Below, in pieces: positions 28,150 to 44,585 of a stretch of 64,000 nucleotides of DNA. The DNA is from Closterium sp. Naga37s-1 (lineage: Eukaryota; Streptophyta; Zygnematophyceae; Desmidiales; Closteriaceae). Positions within the stretch are counted from its first letter, which is position 1, and each line of letters begins with the position of its first letter. Location: NCBI GenBank assembly GCA_947471745.1, contig CANJKZ010000142.1, positions 186,001-250,000 of the forward strand. Direction: 5' to 3'. Made by a program: the position numbers and the translations under genes. Under the pieces are notes generated by a model. It was not told the DNA's origin. It did not search any database and worked only from the letters and a program-made list of their open reading frames with translations.

Positions 28150-29541
28150 ATGGCGACCCCTAGGGTTCTTCGTTTTTACGCTTACAGTAGACCGCTCGAG
28201 TTTCCGGTCTGGCTCCTACGCGCGCGTCGCTTTTTAGAGAGTCAGGTCCAGGCGGGCGAGTCCCTCTGGGCGCACGCTACTGGTGACCTTCTTGCGCCCG
28301 ACGACCCTATGCCTTTAGGCCCTGCCCCTGACGACGCCGCCAGAGACCGCTTTACCCGCCAGCGTGCTGACCTGACGGCGTGGAAGTCACGTGACGCTGC
28401 GGCCTGCATCGCTCTTAGCAGCCTCCTCCCTGAGTCTGAGGAGGCCCACTTCACTCAGGTTCGCACTGCTAGTGAGTTCCTGACTGCGATCAAGGCCCGC
28501 TACGCTACTCCCACCACTGTCTCCCTTGGCCGCCTCTTCCTACCGTTCTTGTTCCCTGACCTCGCCTCGTTTGAGCGCTCTGCTGACTTGATTGCTCACC
28601 TCCGCTCGCTCGATTCTAGCTACCGCGCTGCTTGCACTGACGCACAGCTTGCACTGCTTCCCCCTCCTATGGCGATTACTATCTACTTCATTGCCACTAG
28701 CCTCCCTGACCGCCTTGCCTCGGTTCGTGACACGCTTCTTCTGAAGCACCCTAGTGAGCTCACTATCGAGGTCCTTGAGTCTGCGCTCAAGGACGTCGAG
28801 AGCAACCTCCGCTCAGTAGCCTCCGCCTCTGGTGCTGTGCCCCCTCCACTGTTTCACGGGTGCACTGTCCCTCAGCTGCCCACTTTTACTGCCTCGCTAG
28901 CCACTGCCACTACTGACGTGACCGCAGCTGCTGTTACGACTACGTCGCGGTCTCGAGGTAGGGGTGGTAGGAGGGGCGGTCAGGGTGCAGGCGGCGGCGA
29001 CGGTGGCGGCGTTGGCGGCGGAGGTGGTGGGGGTGGCGTGCCGACCGGTGGCGGCGGGAGCGCAGGGCCTGGAGAGGCGTCTCGTGCAGCGGCCAGTGAC
29101 TCCTCTACTGCAGCTGGTGGAGGCGACACCCGGACTCGTCAGCCTCCTCCTGGTCTGCCGGCCGCGGTGGGTGGAGCAGCGGTGGGTGGAGCAGCGGCGC
29201 GGTACCTGGCCCAGCGGCAGCAGCAGGTGCAGCAGCAGCAGCCCCTCCCCTTGCAGCAGCCCCTGCAGCAGCAGCGGCAGCAGCAGGTTTCGGGACTGGG
29301 ACAGCGTCCGCCCCAGCGAGGTGTTGTTCACCCTTCGTGCACCTATCAGGTTCAGACAGGTGCTCGCCGAGGCCAGCCTTGTGGTCGCACCCACCCTCCT
29401 AGTCAGTGCTTTGCTCGGCTCAATGACACGGTTCGCTTGGCCTTCGGCGTTGGCGGCCCTGCCCTGTCTGGTTACCTCTTGTTCAGACATCCGGCTCTGC
29501 TCTTTGGGGCATGTCTGCTTCTCAGTTGCTTGATCTCTTAG
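28150..29541 (+). CDS. Copia E gag
   Basis: 463 codons starting MATPRVLRF. An N-terminal UBN2-like capsid region (PLEFPVWLLRARRFLES, then EFLTAIKARYATPTTVSLG) is followed by an Arg/Gly-rich stretch (SRGRGGRRGGQGAGGGD) and a Gln-rich region. A zinc-knuckle-like motif C-X13-C-X3-H-X4-C is encoded at 29338-29409. The last about 28 codons run out of frame: homology to copia C resumes in the -1 frame near 29457. No classical slippery heptamer is visible there, so an indel is more likely than programmed frameshifting. Confidence 0.75.
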   Translation: MATPRVLRFYAYSRPLEFPVWLLRARRFLESQVQAGESLWAHATGDLLAPDDPMPLGPAPDDAARDRFTRQRADLTAWKSRDAAACIALSSLLPESEEAHFTQVRTASEFLTAIKARYATPTTVSLGRLFLPFLFPDLASFERSADLIAHLRSLDSSYRAACTDAQLALLPPPMAITIYFIATSLPDRLASVRDTLLLKHPSELTIEVLESALKDVESNLRSVASASGAVPPPLFHGCTVPQLPTFTASLATATTDVTAAAVTTTSRSRGRGGRRGGQGAGGGDGGGVGGGGGGGGVPTGGGGSAGPGEASRAAASDSSTAAGGGDTRTRQPPPGLPAAVGGAAVGGAAARYLAQRQQQVQQQQPLPLQQPLQQQRQQQVSGLGQRPPQRGVVHPSCTYQVQTGARRGQPCGRTHPPSQCFARLNDTVRLAFGVGGPALSGYLLFRHPALLFGACLLLSCLIS

Positions 29542-32500
29542 GAACTCCTCATGCTATGTATGCTGTTGTTGACTCTAGTGCTTCTGACTCTGTTTACTCG
29601 AGTGTTGTTAGCTTAGGTGCTAGTCTTGCTGAGTTGCCTGTTGCTAATGTAGGCACTTGTGTAGACACTAGTCCAGGTGCTACTTCGGAGGACGCTCCGC
29701 TGTCTTTCACTTTGGACTCTGGGGCTTCGCACTGCTTCTTCCGCGACCACACGACACTTACTCCACTTCCTGCGCCAGTCTTTGTAGCGCTGGCTGATCC
29801 CACCTCGAGACCAGTCACTTCTCGCTACACTACTACTCTTCCGTGCCCTGCTGTTCCCTCTGGGTCTCCGACTGGCTTCCACGTCCCCTCGTTCTCGAGG
29901 AACTTGGTGGGCGTGAGGCCTCTTGTGAGTCAGCACGTGGGTGTGTGGATTGAGCACTCTGGTGAGACGGCGGTTTGTGTTGACGGCGACACTTACTCGC
30001 CTCTTGCCACCTTTACTGCCGAGCCGGGCTCTGGTCTCTACACACTTCACACTGGCCCTGGTGGGCAGAAGCAGCAGCGGCAGCAGCAGCAGCGACTCCT
30101 GCCCCCGGCCCCAGTTACTTCCCCCAGTCTGGTCCCTGCGTCTCACCAGGTTGCTGCGTCCCCCCAGGTAGCTGTGTCTGGTCAGGTTCCCGTGTCTAGT
30201 CCAGTTGCTGCGTCGTGCTCCTGCTGGTCGCTTGCACACCCCACCGTTCTGTGGCACCACCGCACAGGGCACCCGTCCCTCCCTCGCCTGCGCGCTATGT
30301 CTCGTCACCGTCTTGTCTTAGGCCTCCCGCGTGTCTTGCCGTCGCTGCCGCCTTCGCTTGCACCGCCGTGCGGTCCCTGCGTCGAGGGTCGGCTGCGCGC
30401 CACCCCTCACTCCTCCTCCCTTCGTCCGGCCACCGAGCCTTTTGAGACTCTCCACTTGGACGTCTGGGGCCCCGCCCCTAGCCTTGGCCCTGAGCGCGAG
30501 CGTTTCTTTTTGGTGGTCGTTGACGACTACTCCCGCTACACCACAGTGTTCCCCCTGGCGAAGAAGTCTGAGGTGACTTCTACGCTGATCAGGTGGTTGC
30601 TTACCACTGAGGGCACTCGTGGTCGTCGTGTCAGCTGTCTTCACTCTGACCGTGGGGGTGAGTTTCGCTCCGGCATTCTCGCTGGATTCTGTCGCGAGCA
30701 GGGCATTCGTCAGTCCTGGACGCTTCCAGAGTCCCCACAGCAGAATGGGGTTGCTGAGCGCCGCATAGGCTTGGTCATGGAGATCGCCCGCACCTCCTTG
30801 ACTCACGCCTGTGCCCCCATTTTCTGTGGCCCTACGCGGTTAGGTACGCCGCTCACCAGCTGAACCTCTGGCCACGCGTCTCTCGGCCAGAGGCTTCATC
30901 GACCAGTCTTTGGACCGGGCCCCCTGGTGTTGCGTCGAGGTTTCGTGTCTGGGGTTGCTTGGCTCTTGTCCGCGACACTTCCGCGGACAAGCTCTCGCCT
31001 CGCGCCGTTCCCTGTGTCTTCCTTGGTTTCCCTGAGGAATCCTCTGATTTCACCTTTTACCACCCTCCCTCTCACCAGTTCTTTGACTCCCGTGACGTCC
31101 GTTTCGAGGAGTCCACCCCCTACTACGTCAGGTACCCCAGTCGAGGTCTCCCGGTTCCTCCTCCCCCTCTCTTCCTGACTTCCGCTCCCCCTCCTGCTCC
31201 CCCGGTACAGCCTCCCCCCCCTGGTCCTGCCCCGTCAGGTGTTTCCCAGGCTACCCCTCCCCCCTCGGTAGCTCCTCAGGTACAGCCTCCTTCCCCGCAG
31301 TCCTCCTCACAGCCTGCTGCAGACCCTGCGGGAGCCGGTGCTCGTGGAGAGGGCCCTACAGGTGCTAGCTCTGGGGGTGCTGGAGTTGGAGCTGAGCCCG
31401 TGGTTGCAGGAGACTCTTGTCTTCCAGGAGCTGGTGTCGGTCCTGCTGACTTTGGGGGTGCTACGTCTGGGGGTGCGGGTGCACCCTCTTCGGGTCCTGG
31501 TGAGCCTGGTCGTGTTGCTGTTGGTGGTGCTGACTCTGGGGGTGGTGCGCCAGGTGCTTTGGAGGGCGGTCCCAGGGCTGCCGCAGCCCCCGACACTACT
31601 CCTCCCCCCCACCCCTACCCGACCCGGCACCAGGCTCGTGTTCGCCGTGCCCGTGAGGAGCAGCTGGAGTTGGAGAGAGAGGAGAGAGAGTTGCAGCGGC
31701 TGGAGGAGCAGCAGGAGCAGCTGCAGCTGCTGCAGCTGTAGCCGCCGCAGCTGCTGCAGCTGGAGCCGCCGCAGCAGCAGGAGGCGCAGCAGCTGGAGCC
31801 GCTATAGCAGCAAGAGGAGCAGCAGCAGCCACCGCAGCAGCAGCCGCCGCCGCAGCAGCAGCAGCCGCCGCCTCCTCCTCCTGTCTCCGGTCTTCGGGCC
31901 CTCGGTCTCCCCTCCCGCTCTCCTTCCTCCTCCCCCTCTCCTCCCGTCTCGGGTCCTCCGCTTCCTCCTCCTGACCCCTCCCCGGCTGTTTTCCCTCGTT
32001 CTCAGCCTCCGTTGTCCCCTCCTCCTCGGACTTGGGCCTCTCGTCGCTCCCCTCGTGCTCGTCCCTCGTCTCATGTTACCGTTACTGACCTTCGTACTGC
32101 CCTCTTTCGTTCTAGTCCGCCTCGTTTGTCTCCGTCTCTCCTTTTGTCTCCTCCTGAGTCGGCCTTCACTGCTTCTCTCTCTACTCCTATTACTGACTAC
32201 TACCGCACGTACCGTCCTGTTCTCTCTCGTCTTCTCGCCTCTCTTGTTACCGACCCTCGTGCCTCTGTCTCCTCTGTCTCCGCCCTTACTGCCGCAGTCA
32301 CTGAGTTTGCCTCCACTCGCCGCCTTGACTACGCCACCGGTCTTGTGGCTGCTCCTCCTACCAGTCCTCTGGCCGTCGGGGGTGAATCTGCCCTTGGCTG
32401 TGACGCCCTAGAGGATAGGCAGTTTGAGCTAGAGTTCCTGACAGCCGCTTCCCCACATCTCTGTGCCATGCTGCTCGCCCCTGAGGGAGACCCCGACGCC

Positions 32501-34075
32501 CTTGACATACCGACTCCTCGCACTTACGCTGAGGCAGTGTCAGGGCCTTGGGCCTCTCAGTGGAGAGCTGCCATGGACGCAGAGATGGCCTCCTACAGAT
32601 CCACAGGCACCTACGTCGACGAGGTTCCCCCCCCTGGGGCGAACGTAGTTGATGGCATGTGGATCTACAGGGTGAAGCGGCCACCGGGATCTCCTCCGGT
32701 ATTCAAGGCGCGCTACGTGGCTAGAGGTTTCAATCAGCGCGAGGGAGTTGACTTCTTTCAGACCTTCGCGCCTACCCCGAAGATGACCACTCTTCGGGTG
32801 TTACTGCACGTAGCAGCACAGAGAGACTACGAGTTACACTCTCTCGACTTCTCCACTGCTTTCCTTCAGGGTAGCTTACACGAGGAGGTCTAGCTGCGTC
32901 GTCCCTCTGCCTTCACTGACACTTTCCCTCCTGGGACCCAGTGGAGGCTGAGGCGACCTGTCTACGGTCTTCGTCAGGCTCCTCGTGAGTGGCACGACAC
33001 TCTTCGTTCTACCCTCTCTGACCTTGGGTTCCAGCCGTCTTCTGCCGACCCGTCGCTGTTCGTTCGTCGTGGCTCCACACCGTTCTTTGTTCTGGTCTAC
33101 GTCGACGACCTGGTTTTCGCCACTGCTGACAGGGTTGCCTTGGCAGACATAAAGTCCGAACTACAGAAGAGACACACGTGCACTGACCTTGGTGAGCTGC
33201 GCCACTACCTTGGCCTGCAGATCACCAGGGACAGAGCTGCTCGCACCATTAGACTCTCACAGTCACACATGGTGCAGCAGGTCCTTCAGCGGTTCGAGCT
33301 TCAGCGTCCCACAGTACAGCGCACACCTCTTGCTGTTGACCACAGACTTACTGGACCCTTTCCTGACGAGCCGTTTGAGTCTAGTGGTCCCTACGCAGAG
33401 CTAGTGGGCTGCCTCATGTACCTGATGACTTGCACTCGCCCGGACCTCGTCTTCCCTCTCAGCATCCTTGCTCGCTTTGTTGCGCCAGGGAGACACCGTC
33501 CTGTTCACTGGACGGCAGCTGTGAGGGTGGCGAAGTACCTAGCGACGACATCAGGCGTGGGGCTAGTTCTTGGAGGGCAGCAGCCTGTCGTACTTACTGG
33601 TCACTGTGACTCTTCTTACGCTGACGACGCTGAGACTCATAGGTCTACTCAGGGGTACTGTTTCAGCTTGGGTTCAGGAGCTGTTTCGTGGCGGTCCACG
33701 CGCTCCTCTTCGGTCTCGACCTCTACAGCTGAGGCTGAGATCTACACTGGTGCCATGGCGGCACAGGAGCTGCGTTGGTCGACATTCTTGCTCGCCGACC
33801 TTGGTGAGCGGCCGAGCTCAGCACCGACCTTGTTCACTGACAACAAGGCGTCGATTCTCCTTTGTCGAGAGCCGCGACTGGAGAGCAGAGTGAAGCACAT
33901 TAACGTCAGGTACTTTCTTCTGCGAGAGTTGCAGAGACGTGGACAGGCTCGCTTCGAGTTTGTGGAGTCCGAGGCCAACACTGCAGACATCTTCACCAAG
34001 GCGCTTCCGCCTTGTGACCACCAGAGGTGTTGTGTGCAGTTAGGCCTTGTTGACACAGTTTCTACTCGTGTATAG
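29457..34075 (+). pseudogene. Copia E pol: protease, integrase, RT, RNase H
   Basis: Protease LDSGASHCFF lies near 29715 and pre-integrase LWHHRTGHPS near 30245. Integrase has LHSDRGGEF near 30640 and NGVAERR near 30750. A one-base loss in a C-run (five C at 30813-30819 against six in copia C) shifts the frame. The next frame encodes the Pro/Gly/Ala and Gln-rich linker, broken by TAG at 31739 and 31805, then RT with LDFSTAFLQG. TAG at 32891 replaces the Trp of EEIWLRR. It continues with YVDD near 33105 and RNase H ending NTADIFTKALP. All domains remain recognisable. Confidence 0.85.
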
Positions 34076-34132
34076 GCTTGGGTCTACTGTTTGCTTTGCT
34101 TGTACTCTTGCTATACACACTTGTGAACTCTC

Positions 34133-34276
34133 GAACTGGCCTTGTGGCCCCTGTTGCTTGTGCTCAGAGTGTGTGGTGACGTTGTGATCCACCCTGAGCT
34201 TTGTTTCTTTGTGACTGGTCTTGTGACCGTACACTTTTGGTTTTGCTTGACACCCCTCACTTAGGCTATGGGGGTG
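34133..34276 (+). promoter_or_regulatory. 3' hairpin module and polypurine tract of copia E
   Basis: GGCC-TTGT-GGCC, GTGTGG...CCACCCTGAG, GGTC-TTGT-GACC, then ACACCCC...GGGGGTGT ending at the 3' LTR. The last stem is longer than in copia A and uses different pairs. Confidence 0.5.
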
Positions 34277-34385
34277 TGTCAAATGTTGTAGCCTGTAGTG
34301 AGGTTTGTCTTAGGGGGTACAGATGTTAGGGCTTGTTATATGTACCCCAACCCACATCAATGAACCAACACTTTCATTCTTGACA
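34277..34385 (+). repeat. Copia E 3' LTR
   Basis: 109 bp, followed at once by the TSD CCAAC. Confidence 0.9.
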
Positions 34386-34390
34386 CCAAC

Positions 34391-37300
34391 AGTGCACCGT
34401 TACTACTTGCGGCACTCGCGTCGACCACTGTTCCCGCGACTGTTCACGACGCGACCCAACCTCACGGTTCGGTTGGTAACCCGTGCTCCGGCCCTCCGCC
34501 TCGACATTTCCCAACCTCGGCACTAGGCCTGTAGCGCACCCCAATTCCTCGCGTTACCGTTACTACGCTAGCTTCGCTATATAACCTTCGCTCTTTCCTT
34601 AGCTCAATGTACTGTTTTTGCTTCGATAGTGCAATTCTCGCTCGCTCGCTCGATTGCGCTCGTAACAGTAACCAAGAATTGCTGCGTATGGTCCCTTGAA
34701 GCCGTGTCCGTCTGTGCGGAAGGGACATCTCGCGTTGTACACGCGTTTGACGCGCTAGTCTTCTGGCATCAATTCCGTTTGCACAATAGCTCGCTTGTGT
34801 GTGTGATCTGGTCCTAGTGATCAGATGGGTTTGGGTTTGAACAGCTGCTCTGTCTGTCCACCTCAGAAATCCTGCTACAATCATTACATCTTCCCATATA
34901 GAACGGAAAGGGATCTACGCAAACCACTGAAGTCCTTGGCATCGATTTTGTTATGATGAAAGTCCCATGGGTATATCCAGCCTAAAAAATCTTTGCACAG
35001 GTCACGCACGTGGGTATCTGCCTTGCGAGCCCGCATTGGTTTTGCAGGTGACCCTAAAGCTGGGCTGGCCAGTTTTCCAAAACTTGTTGATTCCTGTCTT
35101 CCTGTCGAGTGAAAGAAATACATTTCTACAGCCGCTGATTGAGCACAGCACTCTGAGCAAAAATTTACCCTGAAAAGCGTGTGATTTTCCAGATATTCTT
35201 GGATTTTTTGTGGAGCACGTGATGCACGGAATTTGCGAAACTAAGAAATTCAACGCAGAACCTGGCAAACAGTAGGGAAGCTACAGTTTACTGTTACACA
35301 TCCCCATTTTGATTAGTGTACAGTACTTTCTGTAAGCGTGCGTATTTCACTTGGACCCAAACCAAGCAGTGAATCTGGCGTGAACGGCCTGGGATGTTTT
35401 TGGAGAATCTTCAACAGCAGTGGACAGGGTTCAAGCTTTTGAAGAAGCTGTACTGTATGGGCAAGTTTGGGTCGACTCAAACTTCCTCCGAGCTGGAGAA
35501 TCGGTTGCTTGATGCTGCTGCTGGCTGTTCTGGCTTTTCGTTACAGTACACTTGATCTGGCTCTAGGTGAGTGACTCACTTGATTGTCTGTGGTCGAGAG
35601 TGGTTTGATGAGTTGGTGACGGGGAGGGAGTAATCATTATCCCATTTGACCCCACCCATGTCCGAAGTGTATACTGTACTCCGTTAACCACAGATTTGCA
35701 CGGTGTTTGGTGTTAAGCATAGATATCATCCTTGTGAAGGTTGACACATATCTTCCAAATGTTCACCTTATGCTTTCCGTATTCTATTTTTCCACCGCCC
35801 GCGTAATCTCGGGCAGCCCTGGGTGGGTTTCTTCAGGTACCCTTACTCCGATGTCATCATGATTGCACACCGCTCCAGCCTTTCGCTGGCTAACACTCTA
35901 GATTTTGGCACCAGCTCGTTTCGAAATATCCTACTGCATATCTGGAAGGATAGTGCGGTTGCATTAGCTCTGCTTGCTCGGTTGATAGACGAGACGAGAA
36001 CTCTAAACGTCTGCAGGATTAGCCAAACATCCAATTATAGCTAGGGAGGATGTGCTCGAAATCTTTCATAAAAGAACGGCCTCATAAAATTGGAATTCTC
36101 TCTCTCATTAGGGCTAGCTTAGAATTCTCAGCGGGCACCATAAAATAACCATCTCCCTTCGCTGGCCTTACGGAGTGATTTGATTTTCCAAGCTGGCGAT
36201 ACCAGACGATGCCCTCATTTATGCCAGACTAGCCAAGCAAAACGAAGACAAGCCATCACCGTCGAGCAGACCCGCCACGATAGGCCAGATACACGTACAA
36301 GTGTTCTCGTTTATAGTCCGACGGATCAAATCGCCGCGCGCGGACTATGTGGGAAACCCTTCAAACCCCAGGCAAAAGGCCATACTTATAGTCCCGTTCA
36401 GGAAAATTGCTTGAGCGTGGTTGTTTCGCTACTAGTTTCTGGAGTTTGGCATTTACGTAGATTTGGACCGCGCTTGCTTCAACTTCCAGTCGCACGGTTT
36501 TCCACGCTGATCAATGTCGCATGACTAACGGTCAAAACTAAACAAAATCAACTATGGTTTGGGGGTCGAATAGTAACCCAAAAACTTCGTTTCTACCCTG
36601 TAAGCGAGATAAATGAGATGTCATCGTCGATCGCGCTGGAGACAGCGCGACAGGATTGAGAATTAGTTGCGGTCAAGAGAAACAGTTAATTACAATTAAA
36701 AAGTTAAAATATCGAATCGATGATCCCTTTTTCATCGTTTTCTTTGAATGTTGGGCTGGTTTGATCTGGAGCCTCTGATTGGCTGCGGAGCTGATTCGTG
36801 CAATGATTCGGTCAAGCTGCAAAATTTCCCGCCAAAAACGGGACTATAGGGGTCGGGCCAACCCTAGGCGATATCGGAAAATTCTACTCAGGGGGGAAAA
36901 GGGACTCTCTCAACGAGAGCCTCTAACCAGGAACACTTGTACCCGCATGCACTGATTCCAGCTCGAGCGAGGAGGGCTACAATCTGGCGGTAGCGCCTCG
37001 AGCTGGCCTGGGCTGGGCTGCTCGATTTGAGAGGTAGGGCCCTAAACAAAATCATTTTCTCTTTCATCCCGCTCTTGCTGATCGCGGACAAACAGCGAGA
37101 CTCCGCCACACAAGTCCCCAGCAAGTCTTTCCAGTTGGCGATGCTACGTGTCCTTCACTGAACAGACTGATGAACACTGACGCAAGGCTGGAAGGTTGTC
37201 AAGCTTTAGTCCATTCCATCTTGAGCCATGCAATAAGAGTCACGACATCACTACCCACCCTTCCACAAGCGTCTAACCGATGCCAATGTCATCTCATGAG

Positions 37301-37747
37301 CCCATCGTTCAGAGCACATGAACCCTCACGTCAGCCGCGCAACCAAGCTTCACGGTGACTGACTTTCTCGTCCATTCGTCGTCCTTCCTCTGCACGTGCT
37401 CCATACTCCATGCCTCAATAATTTATAATTCGTTCTGCCGGCAGTTTTCGTACATTTCCTCTTCCAGCACAGCTCAGTGTTACTGTCCTGCGCATACTAA
37501 GAGACTCAGTCCTCAGCAGTCTCGTTCTCGCTCGGCTTGTTGCTCTCCTGGTGCTGTTTACTAGTACGCACTACCTCTACTAGAAACGTTTTTTCAACCA
37601 ACTCGATCTTCAACGAGACGTCGGCAGTCACCCTGGATCAATCAACGCGCACTCGCACAGCGAGTGAGACCTTCAAGCTGCCTCGGTCCAGTCCGGTTCC
37701 GCGGCCGCCGCTACCGCTGCTGCAACTACCTCTGCCTGCGCGCTTCT
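34391..37747. other. Long non-coding stretch upstream of the zinc-finger gene
   Basis: About 3.4 kb without a recognised gene, LTR or repeat. Open frames are at most about 114 codons and show no motif. The last few hundred bases are the likely promoter and 5' UTR of the zinc-finger gene. A CACGTG box is at about 37393 and a TTTATAAT sequence at about 37423; both are only suggestive. Confidence 0.5.
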
Positions 37748-42517
<4,770 letters not shown>

Positions 42518-42686
42518 CGTCTATTGCAGACCGTATACTTGCAATTGTTTTCCTTTCCTTAGGTATTGTTGCTTACATTAGCTGCTCCTGCTGTCATATA
42601 CACTTGATCCTAGGTTATGTCTCTAGTAGAGGCTCTGCTTGTAGTGGTTGTGGTATAAATACCGAACTAGTGGAACTAAAATACTA

Positions 42687-42692
42687 AATAAA
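42687..42692 (+). terminator. Polyadenylation signal of the zinc-finger gene
   Basis: AATAAA about 170 bp after the stop codon, in T-rich sequence; a plausible 3' end signal. Confidence 0.5.
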
Positions 42693-42719
42693 GTGGTAGT
42701 GTGTTTTGCATTTGCTTTG

Positions 42720-43411
42720 CACTACGGAACTGTTTTCTCCTTCTCATGCAAGACATGGAAGAGTGAAGGCTTACACGATCTACATGGTGTCTAATTACCA
42801 GTACCCGGTATTAGTGTTGTGTTGTCTTAGCAAGTGATCGCCTCGACTCGCACCACAACTTGGCTAGTGCACGGGTGCAAGAACGTATGCGGAGCTGCGT
42901 GTTCTCCATATGAACCACCAGGTGAATCACGACAGGGGCACCAAGTTGGCACTAAATGACCATGTACACGCTGTTGGGCTGAGAAAAGCCCTTAGGATCG
43001 TTTTCAAGACTAAGGCTCAGAACAGTGATGTATTAGCGGAAGCGTCTTAGTGAACTGGTTGAACGACCTTGCACTGGTATGTGAGAACAAGATAAGTTGA
43101 TAATAGCAAAGAGATACAAAACTTTTTATGATTACAAAGGAATGTGAAAGATTTAACTAACTGTATCTACTGTTGCGGTTCGATACAGCGACGACTCGGG
43201 TAACTGCTCAATAGCGAGTCAGTTATGTGTCCTTGCTGTCGCGCTGCTTTTCGGCGAGTCAAAGGTCCCTGACCTTTGACCTTCACTCAACCTCTTGCAG
43301 TTGTCTTCCTGTCAACCGCTTTGGTTGACCCGCTTGTTGCTTCCCTGTAGTTTTCTTCGCTTGCTTTGTAGCACTCGACACATCAGAAGCGCGAACTATA
43401 TGTTTCCAACA
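42720..43411 (-). repeat. 3' LTR of copia I (inner edge certain, outer edge unknown)
   Basis: On the minus strand a GGGGGTG purine tract is followed by TGTTGGAAAC, a classical copia LTR start, at 43411. The LTR extends to lower coordinates. No second copy is in the window, so its outer end (somewhere above about 42720) is a guess. Confidence 0.5.
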
Positions 43412-43832
43412 CCCCCGTTCGCTTCTGGAGTGTCATCGCCTTCGTTGCTGGTGACGTGGTCTTGTCCAGTCAGTAGCATGCAGTGCTTGAACTTCTGCTT
43501 TCCGAGTTTCTTGGTCAAGTAATCTGCGGTGATCTCGGACGTGGGACAGTAGGATAGCTCGAGTCTCCCTCTCTCGATCTCGTCCTTCACGAAGAAATAG
43601 CGCAGGGCAATGTGCTTCATTCGGTTCGCGAACCCACTCTTGTTTGCTATGCGAATTGCAGATTGGTTGTCGCAGAAGAGGGAGAAGTTGGGTAACTGGG
43701 CCAGCTTTGCTTCTTCCAGTAGTTTGCGAAGGTACAGTCCTTCCTTGGTGGCTGAACAGATTGCTATGTATTCATCTTCAGCAGAGGAGAGAGCAATTAG
43801 TTCTTGCTTGCTCGACTGCCACGAGATAGGAC
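43412..43832 (-). pseudogene. Copia I RNase H C-terminal part
   Basis: Reads from GPISWQS through SSAEDEYIAICSATKEGLYL and LFCDNQSAIRIANK to MKHIALRYFFVKDEIE and ITADYLTKKLG, the standard copia RNase H end. The stop lies 16 bases into the 3' LTR. Confidence 0.8.
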
Positions 43833-43837
43833 CGACG

Positions 43838-43966
43838 TGTCAAACTGTATGTTTGTGTTCTCTCTAGGCTATAGTGGGTTAGCCTACAAGGGGTACAACA
43901 CTTCAGGGTTAGTACTTGTACCCAACTCATTCATAGTTCATTCATTCCCGCACAGTTATTCTGACA
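43838..43966 (+). repeat. Copia H 5' LTR
   Basis: 129 bp, TGTCAAACTG...TTCTGACA, with the TAGGCT...AGCCTA inverted repeat intact. Confidence 0.88.
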
Positions 43967-43989
43967 TGGTATTCAGAGTAGGAAACATG

Positions 43990-44225
43990 TTAAGTTTTTA
44001 AGCACGCCAGCGCGCCCCGCAGCCTAGCGCGCCAGTGCGCCCCGCAGCCCAGTGCGCCAGCGCGCCCTGCTGCTAAGCGCGCCAGCGCGCCCCGCAGCCC
44101 AGCGCACCAGCGCGCCCCGCTGTTAAGCGCGCCAGCGCGCCCCGCAGCCCAGCGCGCCAGCGCGCCCCAATGCGAAGCGCGCCAGCGCGCCCCGCTGCTA
44201 AGCAGGCCAGCGCGCCCCGCAACCC
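43990..44225 (+). repeat. GCGCGCC tandem leader of copia H
   Basis: About nine copies of a roughly 25-bp unit built on AGCGCGCCAGCGCGCCCCGC. An ATAATAATAATA run and two A-runs follow (44226-44276), then further GC-rich repeats up to the gag ATG at 44586. Confidence 0.75.
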
Positions 44226-44585
44226 TAAATAATAATAATAATAATAGTCATAAAAAAAAAAGACAAAAAAAAACAAACCCAGCGCGCCCTGCTGCCCACC
44301 GCGCTGCTATTGCTGCGCCGTGCCCTGTTGAGCAGTGCTGCCCAGGCCGAGCCACGCTGCCCAGCCCGAGCCGCCCTCCTGCTACTACTGCTGCTGCTCG
44401 TGCTACTGGTGCTACTGGGAGTGCTGAAGGAGCCGCCGCCCAGCCCCACCGAGCCGCCCTCCTGCTACTACTGCTGCTGCTGCTGCTCGTGCTACTGCCG
44501 CTGCTGGTGGAGGTGCGGCTGGGAGTGCTGGAGGTGCTGCTGGTGCTGGAGGTGCTGGACCTACTACTGACCGTCACTGCCTGTC

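Larger units (their letters stand above)
27332..34385 (+). mobile_element. Copia E: near-complete copia element with scattered lesions
   Basis: The 109-bp LTRs (27332-27440, 34277-34385) differ at two bases. TSD CCAAC is perfect (27327-27331, 34386-34390). A partial primer-binding site TGGTATCA starts at 27441. The order is pentamer-rich leader (27480-28130), gag, protease, integrase, Pro/Ala/Gln linker, RT, RNase H, 3' module, LTR. Two frame changes and three in-frame TAG codons disable pol despite about 98% LTR identity. It is distinct from A, C and H in having a full UBN2-like gag and a Gln/Pro-rich linker. Confidence 0.9.

Noticed and set aside
29440..29541. Programmed -1 frameshift between gag and pol in copia E
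   Set aside because: No X-XXY-YYZ slippery site or obvious pseudoknot was seen, and sister copia C has gag and pol in one frame, so an indel is simpler.
34967..35173. Small genes in 34.4-37.7 kb
   Set aside because: Frames of 60-114 codons on both strands with no motif, no paired splice sites and no repeats in the window.
37664..37747. 28-codon N-terminal extension of the zinc-finger protein
   Set aside because: It has no ATG and begins at a GTG; the first ATG is at 37748.
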